Assembly: GCA_964524835.1 (NCBI GenBank)
Contig: CAZGEG010000015.1
Span: 1-64,000 of the forward strand
Origin: JACRCG01 sp964524835
GTDB taxonomy: Bacteria > Desulfobacterota > Desulfuromonadia > Geobacterales > Pseudopelobacteraceae
Direction of reading: 5' to 3'
DNA: 64,000 nt
The position numbers and the translations under genes are program-made. Of the stretch, positions 8,687 to 16,647 are shown piece by piece (the stretch's first letter is position 1; each line of letters opens with the position of its first letter). The notes beneath the pieces were generated by a model, which ran no database searches, was not told the origin of the DNA, and saw nothing but the letters and a program-made list of their open reading frames with translations.

Positions 8687-8936
8687 TTTTAATGTTTTGT
8701 AAATCACTGAATTTACGCTTGATTGTTGTGTGAAGATGAGATAGGGAGGGGGTGTGTCATATTCCGTGGAACACAGCTGCCAAAGACTAATGTGCTAGAG
8801 CAGCGCGCCAAGAGATAATGTTTAACACCAACCTTCGAAGGTTCTAAAATCATCCAACTTGCGACAAGACCTGACCACTAAAGGTATGGTCAGGCTAATG
8901 TTAGATCAATTCATTTCACAGAAAGAGGAATAAGCC

Positions 8937-9647
8937 ATGAAAAAAATGATTATTTTCGCTGTAATGTTTGCCGCAGTGCCCGCGATGGCATTGCATTTTA
9001 AAATCGGGCCAATAAAAGTAAGCAGCAAAAAAGCCGACAAGGTTAAAAAAGAAATACAAAATGCGGGCGACAAAGTGGCAAGTACAGCCAAAGGAATGGG
9101 CAAATGGGTTAATACCGAACTGATTACGACAATCAAAGGGGAACGGCATTTGGTAATCAAGCCATACATTGCCGTTACTCACGACGGGCAAAGCATAAAG
9201 GTCGGACCTGACGAGGCTCACATAAAGATAGCAGGGCTCTCAATTTCAACCCACCATCTAAGCCAACGTCTCACTGAAATCGGATGCATTGTAGCTTCAG
9301 AAGGTACTATGGCCATGATCTGCGTAACAGAAGCCGCACAGCAGCTACTTAATAAAGAAATTGGGGATATGGGCATCCCCACCGAGGCGGTGGGTGGCGA
9401 AATTCCTGTTATGCCAGTCACGACTGACAACCCTAACGCAAATTTCTGTCATGCGGAGCCAGAATATTCGTCCTGCTTCTTAACAAAGAAGCGGCCTGTT
9501 GGCTCTATCTGCGGATGCTTTAACGAAAATGGAGATGTGGTTGTTGGTTCGATAGAGCTCAATGTCAAACAGACGGCTGATGGCATGAAGGAGATTCAAC
9601 TTGTCGCTCCAAAGCCCGGCAACCCTGGCTTCGATTTTAGCAAATAA
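8937..9647 (+). CDS. Secreted protein of unknown function
   Basis: 236 residues, not recognised. The ATG follows AGAGGAA by seven bases. A signal peptide (MKKMIIFAVMFAAVPAMA) precedes a Lys-rich amphipathic stretch (residues 26-55) and a domain with five Cys residues in the second half (ICV, NFCHAEPEYSSC, SICGCF), probably disulfide-bonded. The codon use is more AT-rich than that of the hyp operon. A hairpin in the leader and the two upstream operators suggest controlled expression. No neighbour gives a clue to function. Confidence 0.7.
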   Translation: MKKMIIFAVMFAAVPAMALHFKIGPIKVSSKKADKVKKEIQNAGDKVASTAKGMGKWVNTELITTIKGERHLVIKPYIAVTHDGQSIKVGPDEAHIKIAGLSISTHHLSQRLTEIGCIVASEGTMAMICVTEAAQQLLNKEIGDMGIPTEAVGGEIPVMPVTTDNPNANFCHAEPEYSSCFLTKKRPVGSICGCFNENGDVVVGSIELNVKQTADGMKEIQLVAPKPGNPGFDFSK

Positions 9648-9832
9648 GGGAGAGGCTGATAGTGACAGACTTACAACATCACTGACGCTTTACCATGGAC
9701 TGGCAACATTGTGGAATTCGTCGAAAACATGCTCCGAAACTTGAAAAAGTTAGGCATCATCAACCGGAGGTAATATGCGCCCAAATCGACAACAACGGAT
9801 ATATTCATCGTCCTGAACCTTATACTTTTTCT

Positions 9833-9861
9833 TTGACGCTATTACAATTATCGTATATACA
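9833..9861 (+). promoter_or_regulatory. Promoter of brnTA
   Basis: TTGACG (9833-9838), 17 bases, then TATACA (9856-9861). The expected transcription start falls on the ATG of brnT at 9868, which has no ribosome site, so the message may be leaderless. Confidence 0.6.
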
Positions 9862-9866
9862 ATAAT
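9847..9866. promoter_or_regulatory. Putative BrnA operator
   Basis: A 20-base palindrome, ATTAT-C-GTATATAC-A-ATAAT, with a single mismatched pair. It covers the -10 box and ends two bases before the brnT start. BrnA antitoxins are known to repress their own promoter. Confidence 0.55.
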
Positions 9867-9867
9867 T

Positions 9868-10149
9868 ATGATCTGGGACGAAACAAAACGGCTTATAAAC
9901 CTTGAAAAACATCATCTTGACTTTGCTGATGCCGGTCTTGTTTTGTTGAACCGTTATCGACTGGAGTTTGAAAGCGTCCGAAATGAAGAAGTCAGGCGAC
10001 AGACGTTTGCATATGTCGCCGAGGTGTTGACCGTGCTTACAGTTATCTGGTTGCCTGGCAAAAAACGAAGAGTCATTAGCTTCCGTAGAGCCCACAAAAA
10101 TGAAAGGGAGGCTTACCATGCCTGGCTTGAAAAAGAATTCAAAGACTGA
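9868..10149 (+). CDS. brnT: BrnT family toxin
   Basis: A 93-residue BrnT (RelE-fold ribonuclease of type II toxin-antitoxin modules; it cleaves RNA and stops translation). The family pattern is visible: IWDETKRLINLEKHHLDFADA at the N-terminus, then RRQTFAYV and the C-terminal RRVISFRRAHKNEREAY. Its gene order, toxin before antitoxin, and overlap with the next gene are typical for BrnTA. It lies in a lower-GC accessory stretch. Confidence 0.85.
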   Translation: MIWDETKRLINLEKHHLDFADAGLVLLNRYRLEFESVRNEEVRRQTFAYVAEVLTVLTVIWLPGKKRRVISFRRAHKNEREAYHAWLEKEFKD

Positions 10150-10438
10150 ATGGGAACGAGTACAGCGTGACGCTGCAACCGACGCCCCTATTACATACGA
10201 TCCCGAGACAGATCTGTACGATCCTAACGATCCGGCACAGGTGCAAAATTTCTTTGCGTCAGCAAAGGTTGTGCGTAAACCCGGCAGACCAAAAGCAGAA
10301 ACAACCAAGATACCCACTGCCATCCGTTTGTCATCCGATGTAGTTGAATACTTCAAATCTACCGGAGCAGGTTGGCAGTCACGCATTGACGCCGCACTGC
10401 GCGACTGGATGGCCGGACATCCACTTAAACGAGCATAA
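10118..10438 (+). CDS. brnA: BrnA family antitoxin
   Basis: 106 residues from the ATG at 10118, which follows AAAGGGAGG by seven bases inside the brnT coding region; the longer frame from 10100 includes this ribosome site. The C-terminal half is a ribbon-helix-helix-like DNA-binding domain (TKIPTAIRLSSDVVEYFKSTGAGWQSRIDAALRDWM), as in BrnA. The N-terminal acidic part (DPETDLYDPNDPAQV) should bind and block BrnT. It likely represses the promoter at 9833 through the palindrome overlapping the -10 box. Confidence 0.85.
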   Translation: MPGLKKNSKTEWERVQRDAATDAPITYDPETDLYDPNDPAQVQNFFASAKVVRKPGRPKAETTKIPTAIRLSSDVVEYFKSTGAGWQSRIDAALRDWMAGHPLKRA

Positions 10439-10469
10439 GCAAAATTTTCAATGACAGAATGCGCAAAGC

Positions 10470-10523
10470 AAAAGAGTCGCGTTTCAACTACAGAAAGTAC
10501 GAGAGTTGTTATGCGGCTCTTTT
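10470..10523 (+). terminator. Terminator-like hairpin after brnA
   Basis: AAAAGAGTCGC and GCGGCTCTTTT form an 11-base stem with one G-T pair around a long loop. It ends in TTTT and lies 30 bases after brnA. Confidence 0.5.
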
Positions 10524-10723
10524 CCTTTCCAGAGTGAGAATGTCCAACCACAGGAAAGTGGAAGATAACAAAGAAATATGGAGACTATCGGGAGTAGTTA
10601 GAGTCGGAGTGGCAACAACGAAGAAAAAGAGGAGTTCCAACGAGACCGTTGGGCACCGACCGGGCGAAAAGCCACCCGAACGGGTCAACTCCACGCGACG
10701 TTGATCAGAAGAAGGAGATGATG

Positions 10724-11335
10724 ATGGAGAAGATAGACTACATGAAGCAGTTAAAACATCTCTATGGCCCATCTGCAAAGAAAGTCGAAATTGTAGAAGT
10801 TCCGCAAATGAACTTCCTCATGATCGACGGAAAAGGGGACCCGAACACGTCGCAAGCGTTCAAGGACGCCGTTGAGGCACTGTTCTCGCTTTCCTATACA
10901 CTCAAGTTCATGATCAAAAATGGGGAAATGGCAGTTGATTACGGTGTATTGCCACTCCAGGCTCTCTGGTGGTCTGACGATCCTTCTGCATTCAGCACAG
11001 GAAATAAAGATGCCTGGAAATGGACCGTGATGGTCATGCAGCCGGATTTTGTTACTCCTGCGCTCGTTGATGTGGCGACAAAGGAAGTACAACGGAAGAA
11101 AAAGCTGGCGTCTCTGCCACTGACAAGGTTTCAAGCATTCAATGAGGGGAAAGCTGCACAGATACTGCACATCGGGCCGTTCTCGGAGGAGGGGCCGACA
11201 ATTGAGAAGGTTCATTCCTTCATAAAAAACAGTGGCAGCCAAATGATCGGAAAGCACCACGAAATATATCTAAGCGACATACGCCGCGCTGCGCCTGAAA
11301 AATGGAAGACGATCATCAGGCAACCAATGAGATAA
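10724..11335 (+). CDS. GyrI-like small-molecule-binding domain protein
   Basis: 203 residues from the ATG at 10724, which follows AAGGAG by six bases; the frame is open further upstream but without a site. The sequence (MEKIDYMKQLKHLYGPSAKKVEIVEVPQMNFLMIDGKGDPN...WKWTVMVMQPDFVT...GKAAQILHIGPFSEEGPTIEKVHSFI) fits stand-alone GyrI-like/SOUL-related proteins that bind hydrophobic ligands. No DNA-binding domain is attached. The 200 bases before it are purine-rich without a convincing gene. Confidence 0.75.
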   Translation: MEKIDYMKQLKHLYGPSAKKVEIVEVPQMNFLMIDGKGDPNTSQAFKDAVEALFSLSYTLKFMIKNGEMAVDYGVLPLQALWWSDDPSAFSTGNKDAWKWTVMVMQPDFVTPALVDVATKEVQRKKKLASLPLTRFQAFNEGKAAQILHIGPFSEEGPTIEKVHSFIKNSGSQMIGKHHEIYLSDIRRAAPEKWKTIIRQPMR

Positions 11336-11362
11336 AATTATTATATTAAATTTGGAGGAATC

Positions 11363-11875
11363 ATGTCTGAAAAGGAGATACTTAACTATCAGATTGCATT
11401 ACAAAAGATTATTAATTCTCGATTGCTTAAAAGTGGATATACCGATATAGAAAGTTTTTTAAATGATAGCGGTTTGTGTAAGCACCTAAATGCTATTGCT
11501 GCCAACCGGTGCTTTAGTGACATACATAAACCGGTGCATCCTCTTTCTATGGCGTTAGTAATGAAATTTCTCGATTTTTCTCATTCCGAGATTCTGTATG
11601 CAATAGATAAATTGGGTGGTACCAAATATATCATTCTCTTTGAAGATCCGGACACCAGGCAGCTTGAAAATTGGGAAGAAGGGCTATTAAGTGCCATTAG
11701 AAAAATAAAGGATCAACCACATGTTTTTGAGGATGTCGTTGATTTTTTAACAAACATTACGAACATGCATAATGTTAATGCGGCGGGTGATATCGCCCGG
11801 ATCCGGGTTCCAAAAAGAATTATAATCCCAAAGAGTGTCGATAAGAAACTGAGGTCCAGATTAGTACCTCATTGA
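11363..11875 (+). CDS. Hypothetical protein, accessory stretch
   Basis: 170 residues, not recognised. The ATG follows TTGGAGGAA by three bases. The protein is mostly helical, and its N-terminal half (LLKSGYTDIESFLNDSGLCKHLNAIAANRCF) could hold a helix-turn-helix. It ends with a basic stretch (RIRVPKRIIIPKSVDKKLRSRL). AT-rich codons set it apart from the pap and hyp genes on either side, which suggests transfer together with brnTA. Confidence 0.6.
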   Translation: MSEKEILNYQIALQKIINSRLLKSGYTDIESFLNDSGLCKHLNAIAANRCFSDIHKPVHPLSMALVMKFLDFSHSEILYAIDKLGGTKYIILFEDPDTRQLENWEEGLLSAIRKIKDQPHVFEDVVDFLTNITNMHNVNAAGDIARIRVPKRIIIPKSVDKKLRSRLVPH

Positions 11876-11950
11876 ATTACAAACCGGGGGTGTTCAATCA
11901 TAAGCAGCAGCGGCTCGCTTCCGCTTCGAAAGGTTATAACCTGATCGCAC

Positions 11951-12322
11951 CTATGGCGCCACCCTCCCGTTGAACACAAGCCTGCCGTCAATCCAGAGCA
12001 GCACCCCGCCGTCGTTCTCCCACACGGTCATACGGCTGTCACGATACCGCCCCTCTACACCCGCAATCTCCTCCGGGAGCAGTGCCATCCCGCCGTCCGG
12101 CAGCTTCACGATAGCGATGCCGGCGGCAGTATCGTGTACAACCTCCAGCCTCTCCCCCGCAGCTGATACATAAAGCGCGGCCTGGCCAAGAACGCGGGTG
12201 GAAGATGGAACCTGCCGGGCCGGTGCGGAAGTTTCAACCGGAACGCTGCCGACCGGTACCGTGGCGCATCCAGCAACGGCCAGAAACAGGAGCATGCCCG
12301 GTACCACCCGGCGGGTACTCAC
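11951..12322 (-). CDS. Putative outer-membrane lipoprotein
   Basis: 123 residues from a GTG at 12322 that overlaps the stop of the upstream DUF4149 gene (GTGA), so it is translationally coupled; the longer frame would run over that gene. A lipoprotein signal (RRVVPGMLLFLAVAGC) has the lipobox VAGC. The mature part is a small beta-rich domain (DGGMALLPEEIAGVEGRYRDSRMTVWENDGGVLLWIDGRLVFNGR) that resembles small periplasmic lysozyme-inhibitor-like or META-like folds, but I cannot assign a family. Confidence 0.65.
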   Translation of the reverse strand: MSTRRVVPGMLLFLAVAGCATVPVGSVPVETSAPARQVPSSTRVLGQAALYVSAAGERLEVVHDTAAGIAIVKLPDGGMALLPEEIAGVEGRYRDSRMTVWENDGGVLLWIDGRLVFNGRVAP

Positions 12323-12759
12323 AGCAGCACCACCAGCACCACACCTCCGGCAATCACCGCCAGGTTGCAGACCGCCGACACACCGTGCAGCTTCGAGAAC
12401 CCCCTGCGCAGCGGGTGCTCCTTGGACGTCGTTTCGAAGGAACCGATCTGCCGCTTCAACTCCGCGGCTTTCGGTTCCACATAGAAGGCCTGGAAGGAGG
12501 CCACCGCCAGCATGGCAACGATCAGCACCACCGGCAGCGTGGCATTCACCCCCCTGGCAAGCAGGCGGCAGACGAGGGCCACCGCTCCGCAGGCCAGCCC
12601 CCACTTGAAGTAGGCGGGGAACAAGTTGCCGACGATGCGTGCCGCGATGTCGCGGCTTTCGGTCTTGAACAGTATCGGCGTCAGCAGCAGGGTGAAGATG
12701 GCATTGCCGCCGGCCCAGAGGCAGACGGCCAGACGGTATAGCGATTCCAGATAAACCAT
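12319..12759 (-). CDS. DUF4149 (TMEM205-like) membrane protein
   Basis: 146 residues from the second ATG, which has GGGAG five bases ahead. Four hydrophobic helices are visible (SLYRLAVCLWAGGNAIFTLLLTPILF, YFKWGLACGAVALVC, LPVVLIVAMLAVASFQAFY, LHGVSAVCNLAVIAGGVVLVVLL). The pattern with FKTESRDIAARIVGNLFPAYF is that of the DUF4149/TMEM205 family, whose role in bacteria is unknown. It overlaps the lipoprotein gene by four bases. Confidence 0.75.
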   Translation of the reverse strand: MVYLESLYRLAVCLWAGGNAIFTLLLTPILFKTESRDIAARIVGNLFPAYFKWGLACGAVALVCRLLARGVNATLPVVLIVAMLAVASFQAFYVEPKAAELKRQIGSFETTSKEHPLRRGFSKLHGVSAVCNLAVIAGGVVLVVLL

Positions 12760-12798
12760 GGTGTCTCCCATTATCTTTTCAGTTTGTCACCGTTCAGT

Positions 12799-12833
12799 AA
12801 AAAAGCGCCTCCCGGCTGCCGGGAAGCGCTTTG
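12799..12833 (-). terminator. Terminator of pap
   Basis: On the minus strand a GC-rich stem (AGCGCTTCCCGG / CCGGGAGGCGCT) is followed by TTTTTTACTG, 20 bases after the pap stop. Confidence 0.85.
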
Positions 12834-12853
12834 GGCTAAATGAAAGAGAGGAT

Positions 12854-14338
12854 TTACTTCCCCAGCGCCGCTTCGATCCTCTCGCAGAGGGTCTTCAGCA
12901 CCTTGATGCGGGCATAATATTTGTCGTTGGCCTCGACCAGCGTCCAGGGGGCTATTTCAGTGCTGGTGCGATCGATCATGTCGCAGACCGCCAGCTCATA
13001 TTCATCCCACTTTTCCCGGTTGCGCCAGTCATCATCGGTGATCTTGTAGCGCTTGAAGCCGATCTTCTCCCGTTCCTTGAAACGCTTCAGCTGTTCTGTC
13101 TTGGTGATGGAAAGCCAGAATTTTACGACGATGGTTTTATTGCGTACCATCTGCTCTTCGAAATCGTTGATTTCACCGTAGGCACGCATCCAGTCCTTGT
13201 GTTCGCAATACCCCTCCACCCGCTCCACCAGAACGCGCCCGTACCAGGTGCGGTCAAAAATGGCGAAACGGCTTTTGCGCGGAATATTGCGCCAGAAGCG
13301 CCACATATAGGGCTGGGCACGCTCTTCCTCGGTCGGCGCGGCGACCGGTATGACCCGGTACTGGCGGGCGTCGAGCGCCTGGGTGATGCGACGTATATTG
13401 CCACCCTTGCCCGCCGCGTCATTCCCCTCGAAGGCGACCACGACCGACATTTTTTTGAATTCGGGATGGCGGGTCAGCAGGTTGAGCTTGCCCTGGTATT
13501 TTTCCAGTTCGCTTTCGTACTCGGCTTTTTTCAATTTTCTGGACATGTCCAGAGTCTGCAGGATCAGCAGGTTATCGATGGTCGGCAGGATGGGGGGAAT
13601 CGGTTCTTCGTGCCGGGGTGGTTCCGGAGCGTCGAGTCGCTGACGCATGGCGGCGAGAATTGCCTTGCCGATGGTCAGGTAACGATAGCGCGGATCGGTC
13701 CCTTCGACGATTGTCCAGGGTGATTCGGCAGTACTGGTCGAACGGAGCATCCGTTCGGATACTTTGCGAAACTTTTCATACTTTTTGTAATGATCCCAGT
13801 CGGTAGCGGTGACTCTCCAGCGCGTCCTGGAGTCCTTCTCCAGATGCTTGAGCCGTTTTTTCTGTTCATCCTTCGACAGGTGCAGCCAGAACTTGAGTAC
13901 CAGGGCCCCTTCGTCGCAGAGCATTTTTTCGAAGCGGATGATCCGCTCCAACTGCTGGTCCAGTTCGGCGTTCTTGATCGTGCCGTAAACGTTGTCCACC
14001 AGCGGCCCCGAGTACCAGGTGCCGATGAAGACGCCGACCTTGCCCCGAGGGGGAAGCACCCGCCAGTAGCGGTACATCTGGGGGCGCTCCAGTTCCTCGT
14101 CGGTCAGGTCGCGTAATGCATGGGTTTCAATGTGGCGCGGGTCCATCCACTCGTTGAGGAGGTTGACCGTTTCACCCTTGCCGGCACAATCGACACCGGC
14201 TACCAGGATGATCACCGGAAACTTTTTTGCCTGCTGCAGGTCGAGCTGGGCATCCAGCAGTCCCTCACGGATCCCGGGTATTTCCTTCTTCCAGAGCGCT
14301 TTGCTGATCTTGTGACCCAGTTCGGCGGATTCAAACAT
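12854..14338 (-). CDS. pap: Polyphosphate:AMP phosphotransferase (two PPK2 domains)
   Basis: 494 residues with two PPK2-type domains in tandem (about 8-240 and 270-494), the architecture of class II PPK2, which phosphorylates AMP to ADP with polyphosphate. Each half has a Walker A loop (GVDCAGKGET, EGNDAAGKGG) and the PPK2 lid and Arg motifs (PPRGKVGVFIGTWYSGPL, PRKSRFAIFDRTWYGRVL). The start has a GGGAGG-type site. It has its own terminator and is divergent in function from its neighbours. It links polyphosphate stores to the adenylate pool. Confidence 0.92.
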   Translation of the reverse strand: MFESAELGHKISKALWKKEIPGIREGLLDAQLDLQQAKKFPVIILVAGVDCAGKGETVNLLNEWMDPRHIETHALRDLTDEELERPQMYRYWRVLPPRGKVGVFIGTWYSGPLVDNVYGTIKNAELDQQLERIIRFEKMLCDEGALVLKFWLHLSKDEQKKRLKHLEKDSRTRWRVTATDWDHYKKYEKFRKVSERMLRSTSTAESPWTIVEGTDPRYRYLTIGKAILAAMRQRLDAPEPPRHEEPIPPILPTIDNLLILQTLDMSRKLKKAEYESELEKYQGKLNLLTRHPEFKKMSVVVAFEGNDAAGKGGNIRRITQALDARQYRVIPVAAPTEEERAQPYMWRFWRNIPRKSRFAIFDRTWYGRVLVERVEGYCEHKDWMRAYGEINDFEEQMVRNKTIVVKFWLSITKTEQLKRFKEREKIGFKRYKITDDDWRNREKWDEYELAVCDMIDRTSTEIAPWTLVEANDKYYARIKVLKTLCERIEAALGK

Positions 14339-14392
14339 GATACCCTCCCGGAATTGCCGGATGTGGACGGCTGGTGCAATTATACCATCATG

Positions 14393-15205
14393 TTATTTCC
14401 CGGCCAGCTCCTTTGCTCTGAGGCAGGCCGCATCGACGGCATTCATCACCACGCCGCGGAACCCCCCGTTTTCAAGGGCGTGCAGGGCCGCAATCGTCGT
14501 CCCTCCCGGCGAAGTCACCTTCTCCTTCAGCAGGGTCGTATGCTCTCCGGTTTCGACAACCATCCGTGCCGCGCCGAGCACGGTCTGGGCGGCCAGCTGG
14601 GCGGCGACATCGCGCGGCAGCCCGTTCTTGACGCCGGCATCTGCCAGCGCCTCGATGAAGGTAAAAACGTAGGCCGGCCCGCTGCCGGAAAGCCCGGTGA
14701 CCGCATCCATCAGCTTCTCATCGACAGCAACGGAGGTCCCGATCAGGGCAAAGATCTGGCGGGCAAGATCCAGATCATCTGCCGAGGCTTTGCGGCCGGA
14801 GCAGACGGCGGTCGCCCCCGCACCGATCAGGCCGGGGGTGTTCGGCATCGCCCGTATGACGCGGCAGCCGGGAGCCAGGTTGGCTTCGATTTTTGAGCTC
14901 GGTATACCGGCCATGATCGAAATCACCACCTTATCCGGGGTAACGGCCCGCTCGATCAGGTCGAGTGCGCTCTCCGCCTGCTGCGGCTTGATCGCCAGGA
15001 TGACGACTTCGCCCCACCCAGCCGCTTCTGCCGCATCAGCGACTACCCGCACCTTCGGAAAGTGTGCCGTCAGCTGGTCGCGCCGCTTGGGGTTGATTTC
15101 CGCCACAGTGATTCCGACGCCGACATCTTCACGGAGCAGACCCCGCATGATCGCCTCTGCCATGTTGCCGCCGCCGATAAAGGCGATTTTACGTACATTC
15201 AACAT
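14393..15205 (-). CDS. proC: Pyrroline-5-carboxylate reductase
   Basis: 270 residues from the ATG at 15205 with GGAG five bases ahead; the longer frame extends into the next gene. ProC makes proline from pyrroline-5-carboxylate with NAD(P)H. The dinucleotide-binding motif IAFIGGGNMAEAIMRGL is at the N-terminus. The C-terminal P5CR signature (TGLSGSGPAYVFTFIEALADAGVKNGLPRDVA...KEKVTSPGGTTIAAL) is complete. It is the last gene in a leftward row from hpnJ. Confidence 0.95.
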   Translation of the reverse strand: MLNVRKIAFIGGGNMAEAIMRGLLREDVGVGITVAEINPKRRDQLTAHFPKVRVVADAAEAAGWGEVVILAIKPQQAESALDLIERAVTPDKVVISIMAGIPSSKIEANLAPGCRVIRAMPNTPGLIGAGATAVCSGRKASADDLDLARQIFALIGTSVAVDEKLMDAVTGLSGSGPAYVFTFIEALADAGVKNGLPRDVAAQLAAQTVLGAARMVVETGEHTTLLKEKVTSPGGTTIAALHALENGGFRGVVMNAVDAACLRAKELAGK

Positions 15206-15222
15206 TCCGCTCCTCCACGAAT

Positions 15223-15606
15223 TTACTGGATTACACTGCTTCTCGTCACCAGGGCGACGCCGGCGCAGATCAGACAGATGCCTGCCCAGCGGACGCCACT
15301 GATCTGTTCGCCAAGATACCACTGCGCCAGAAAGGCAACCACCAGGTAGCTGAGCGCCTGGAGCGGCAGGGCCACCGAAAGGTCCTCCCACGACAGCACC
15401 GCCAGCCAGAGGCCGAAATACACCGCCTGGAAGGCGGTACCGAGGATCAGCCGCCAGTTGCTCAAGGCCTTGAATACGGTATCGATGATCTGCCGGAAAT
15501 TCATGGCCGACATATCGCCGGCACCCTTCATCCCCTGCGTCAGGAAAATGTCGCCGATCGCCCCGGCAGTAATTGCGATCAGCATGACGACCATTGTTTT
15601 CAGCAT
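15223..15606 (-). CDS. Small EamA/DMT-type membrane protein
   Basis: 127 residues with four membrane helices in the pattern of a half-size drug/metabolite transporter (ArnE/SMR-like). An EamA end motif (PLQALSYLVVAFLAQWYLGEQISGVRWAGICLICAGVALV) is clear. Its ATG lies inside the last codons of hpnK (seven-base overlap), so it is coupled to hopanoid side-chain genes and may move a lipid-linked intermediate across the inner membrane. That role is inference. Confidence 0.75.
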   Translation of the reverse strand: MLKTMVVMLIAITAGAIGDIFLTQGMKGAGDMSAMNFRQIIDTVFKALSNWRLILGTAFQAVYFGLWLAVLSWEDLSVALPLQALSYLVVAFLAQWYLGEQISGVRWAGICLICAGVALVTRSSVIQ

Positions 15607-16460
15607 TTCACTTCTCCGCGGTAATTTTGTAGCCGTATCTGCAGTTCCTGCAGCCGCCCCCTGACAATCGGGCTCATGATGGCAGCCAGCTCTTCCTGAT
15701 GGCGATAGTCCGGCATGCGCCGTGAAATCTCGGCATCCGGCAGTATCCCGGGATGAAAATACATTTCCGTAAGCCCTTCCTGGAGCCCTGCTATCATGTT
15801 GAGGATATATCCCTCGGTCATCCTCCCCGAATTAAGTACCCCTTTGACCTCGATCGCATAAGTGATCCCCAGCCGGTCGAGTACCGGTCGGGCATGATCG
15901 GTCAGGCGGCCGAAAATCAGGTTTTCGATGGTTTTGCCGAATCTCCGTTCACGGTCAAAGCGCAGATTATGGGAAAGCCTCTCCCGCGCCATGCGAAACG
16001 TGGTGATGCCGTAGCGCGGCATCAGTTCGGCCAGTATCCTGAACACCGTGGGGTGAAGATGCATGTTCAGGTGCCCGTCGATGTGCGTAAGTTCGATGCC
16101 GGCATCAGCAACCTTTTTGATCTGCGCCTCGATCTCCCGCTTCAGCTGGCAGTAGAGACCACGGTCGAAGAAATACCTGAAACCGGCCGATACGGGGTTT
16201 TCACTGAAATTTCCCTCTGCATCCACCAGTTCCGGCAGTTCGATCGGCGGCAGAACCGATCGCCCCTGGGCGAGGGTCAGGTGCAGCCCTACCTGGAGGC
16301 CTGGATTGCGGCGGGCAATCTTGACAGCCTCGCCAAAAGCCGCTCCGCCCGCCATGATCGAGGCACAGGTCAGGAGGCCGTTTTTCCAGGCCTGCTCGAC
16401 GGCACGGTTGACACCGCCGGAAAGCCCGAAGTCGTCGGATGTGATGATCAGTTGTTTCAT
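15600..16460 (-). CDS. hpnK: Hopanoid deacetylase HpnK (ChbG/YdjC family)
   Basis: 286 residues from the ATG at 16460; a TTG seven codons upstream is possible but neither has a strong site. ChbG/HpnK-family deacetylases remove the acetyl group of N-acetylglucosaminyl bacteriohopanetetrol. Metal and catalytic residues are visible: IITSDDFGLSGGVNRA (Asp pair), VGLHLTLAQG (His) and THIDGHLNMHLHP. It precedes a small transporter and follows hpnJ, its partner in making the cyclitol ether head group. hpnI, the glycosyltransferase of the same route, is not in the window. Confidence 0.88.
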   Translation of the reverse strand: MKQLIITSDDFGLSGGVNRAVEQAWKNGLLTCASIMAGGAAFGEAVKIARRNPGLQVGLHLTLAQGRSVLPPIELPELVDAEGNFSENPVSAGFRYFFDRGLYCQLKREIEAQIKKVADAGIELTHIDGHLNMHLHPTVFRILAELMPRYGITTFRMARERLSHNLRFDRERRFGKTIENLIFGRLTDHARPVLDRLGITYAIEVKGVLNSGRMTEGYILNMIAGLQEGLTEMYFHPGILPDAEISRRMPDYRHQEELAAIMSPIVRGRLQELQIRLQNYRGEVKC

Positions 16461-16498
16461 TAACGATCCAAAGCCGGACAAGCGGCAACCAGAAAATT

Positions 16499-16596
16499 TC
16501 TCACGCGGAGGCGCGGAGAACGCGGAGAAAACCGATACAAAATAGTGGGACTAAACCGTAATATTTTTTGAATTTCTCTGCGTCTCCGCGTGAGAC
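16499..16596. repeat. Intergenic palindromic repeat (CTCACGCGGAGGCGCGGAG type)
   Basis: TCTCACGCGGAG (16499-16510) and CTCCGCGTGAGA (16584-16595) are perfect inverted arms of 12 bases, with further imperfect pairing inside. It sits between hpnJ and hpnK, which it could separate or whose mRNA it could protect. Confidence 0.75.
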
Positions 16597-16647
16597 CGGT
16601 TTCGCAGAAGTTTTTGACACGCATTGTGAAATGTCGTCCGTAAAACC

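Larger units (their letters stand above)
8465..8936. other. Long AT-rich intergenic region with several palindromes
   Basis: No gene is seen. It contains two spaced inverted repeats (8610-8630, 8668-8686), a 14-base perfect palindrome AACCTTCGAAGGTT (8830-8843) and a hairpin with 8-base arms CCTGACCA/TGGTCAGG (8870-8894) just ahead of the next gene. Confidence 0.6.

Noticed and set aside
10459..10704. An 81-residue frame between brnA and the GyrI-like gene
   Set aside because: Unnatural Lys/Arg/Glu composition from purine-rich DNA, no ribosome site; it covers the hairpin after brnA.
12758..13723. Long plus-strand frames opposite pap
   Set aside because: Antisense shadows; the pap frame carries both PPK2 domains.
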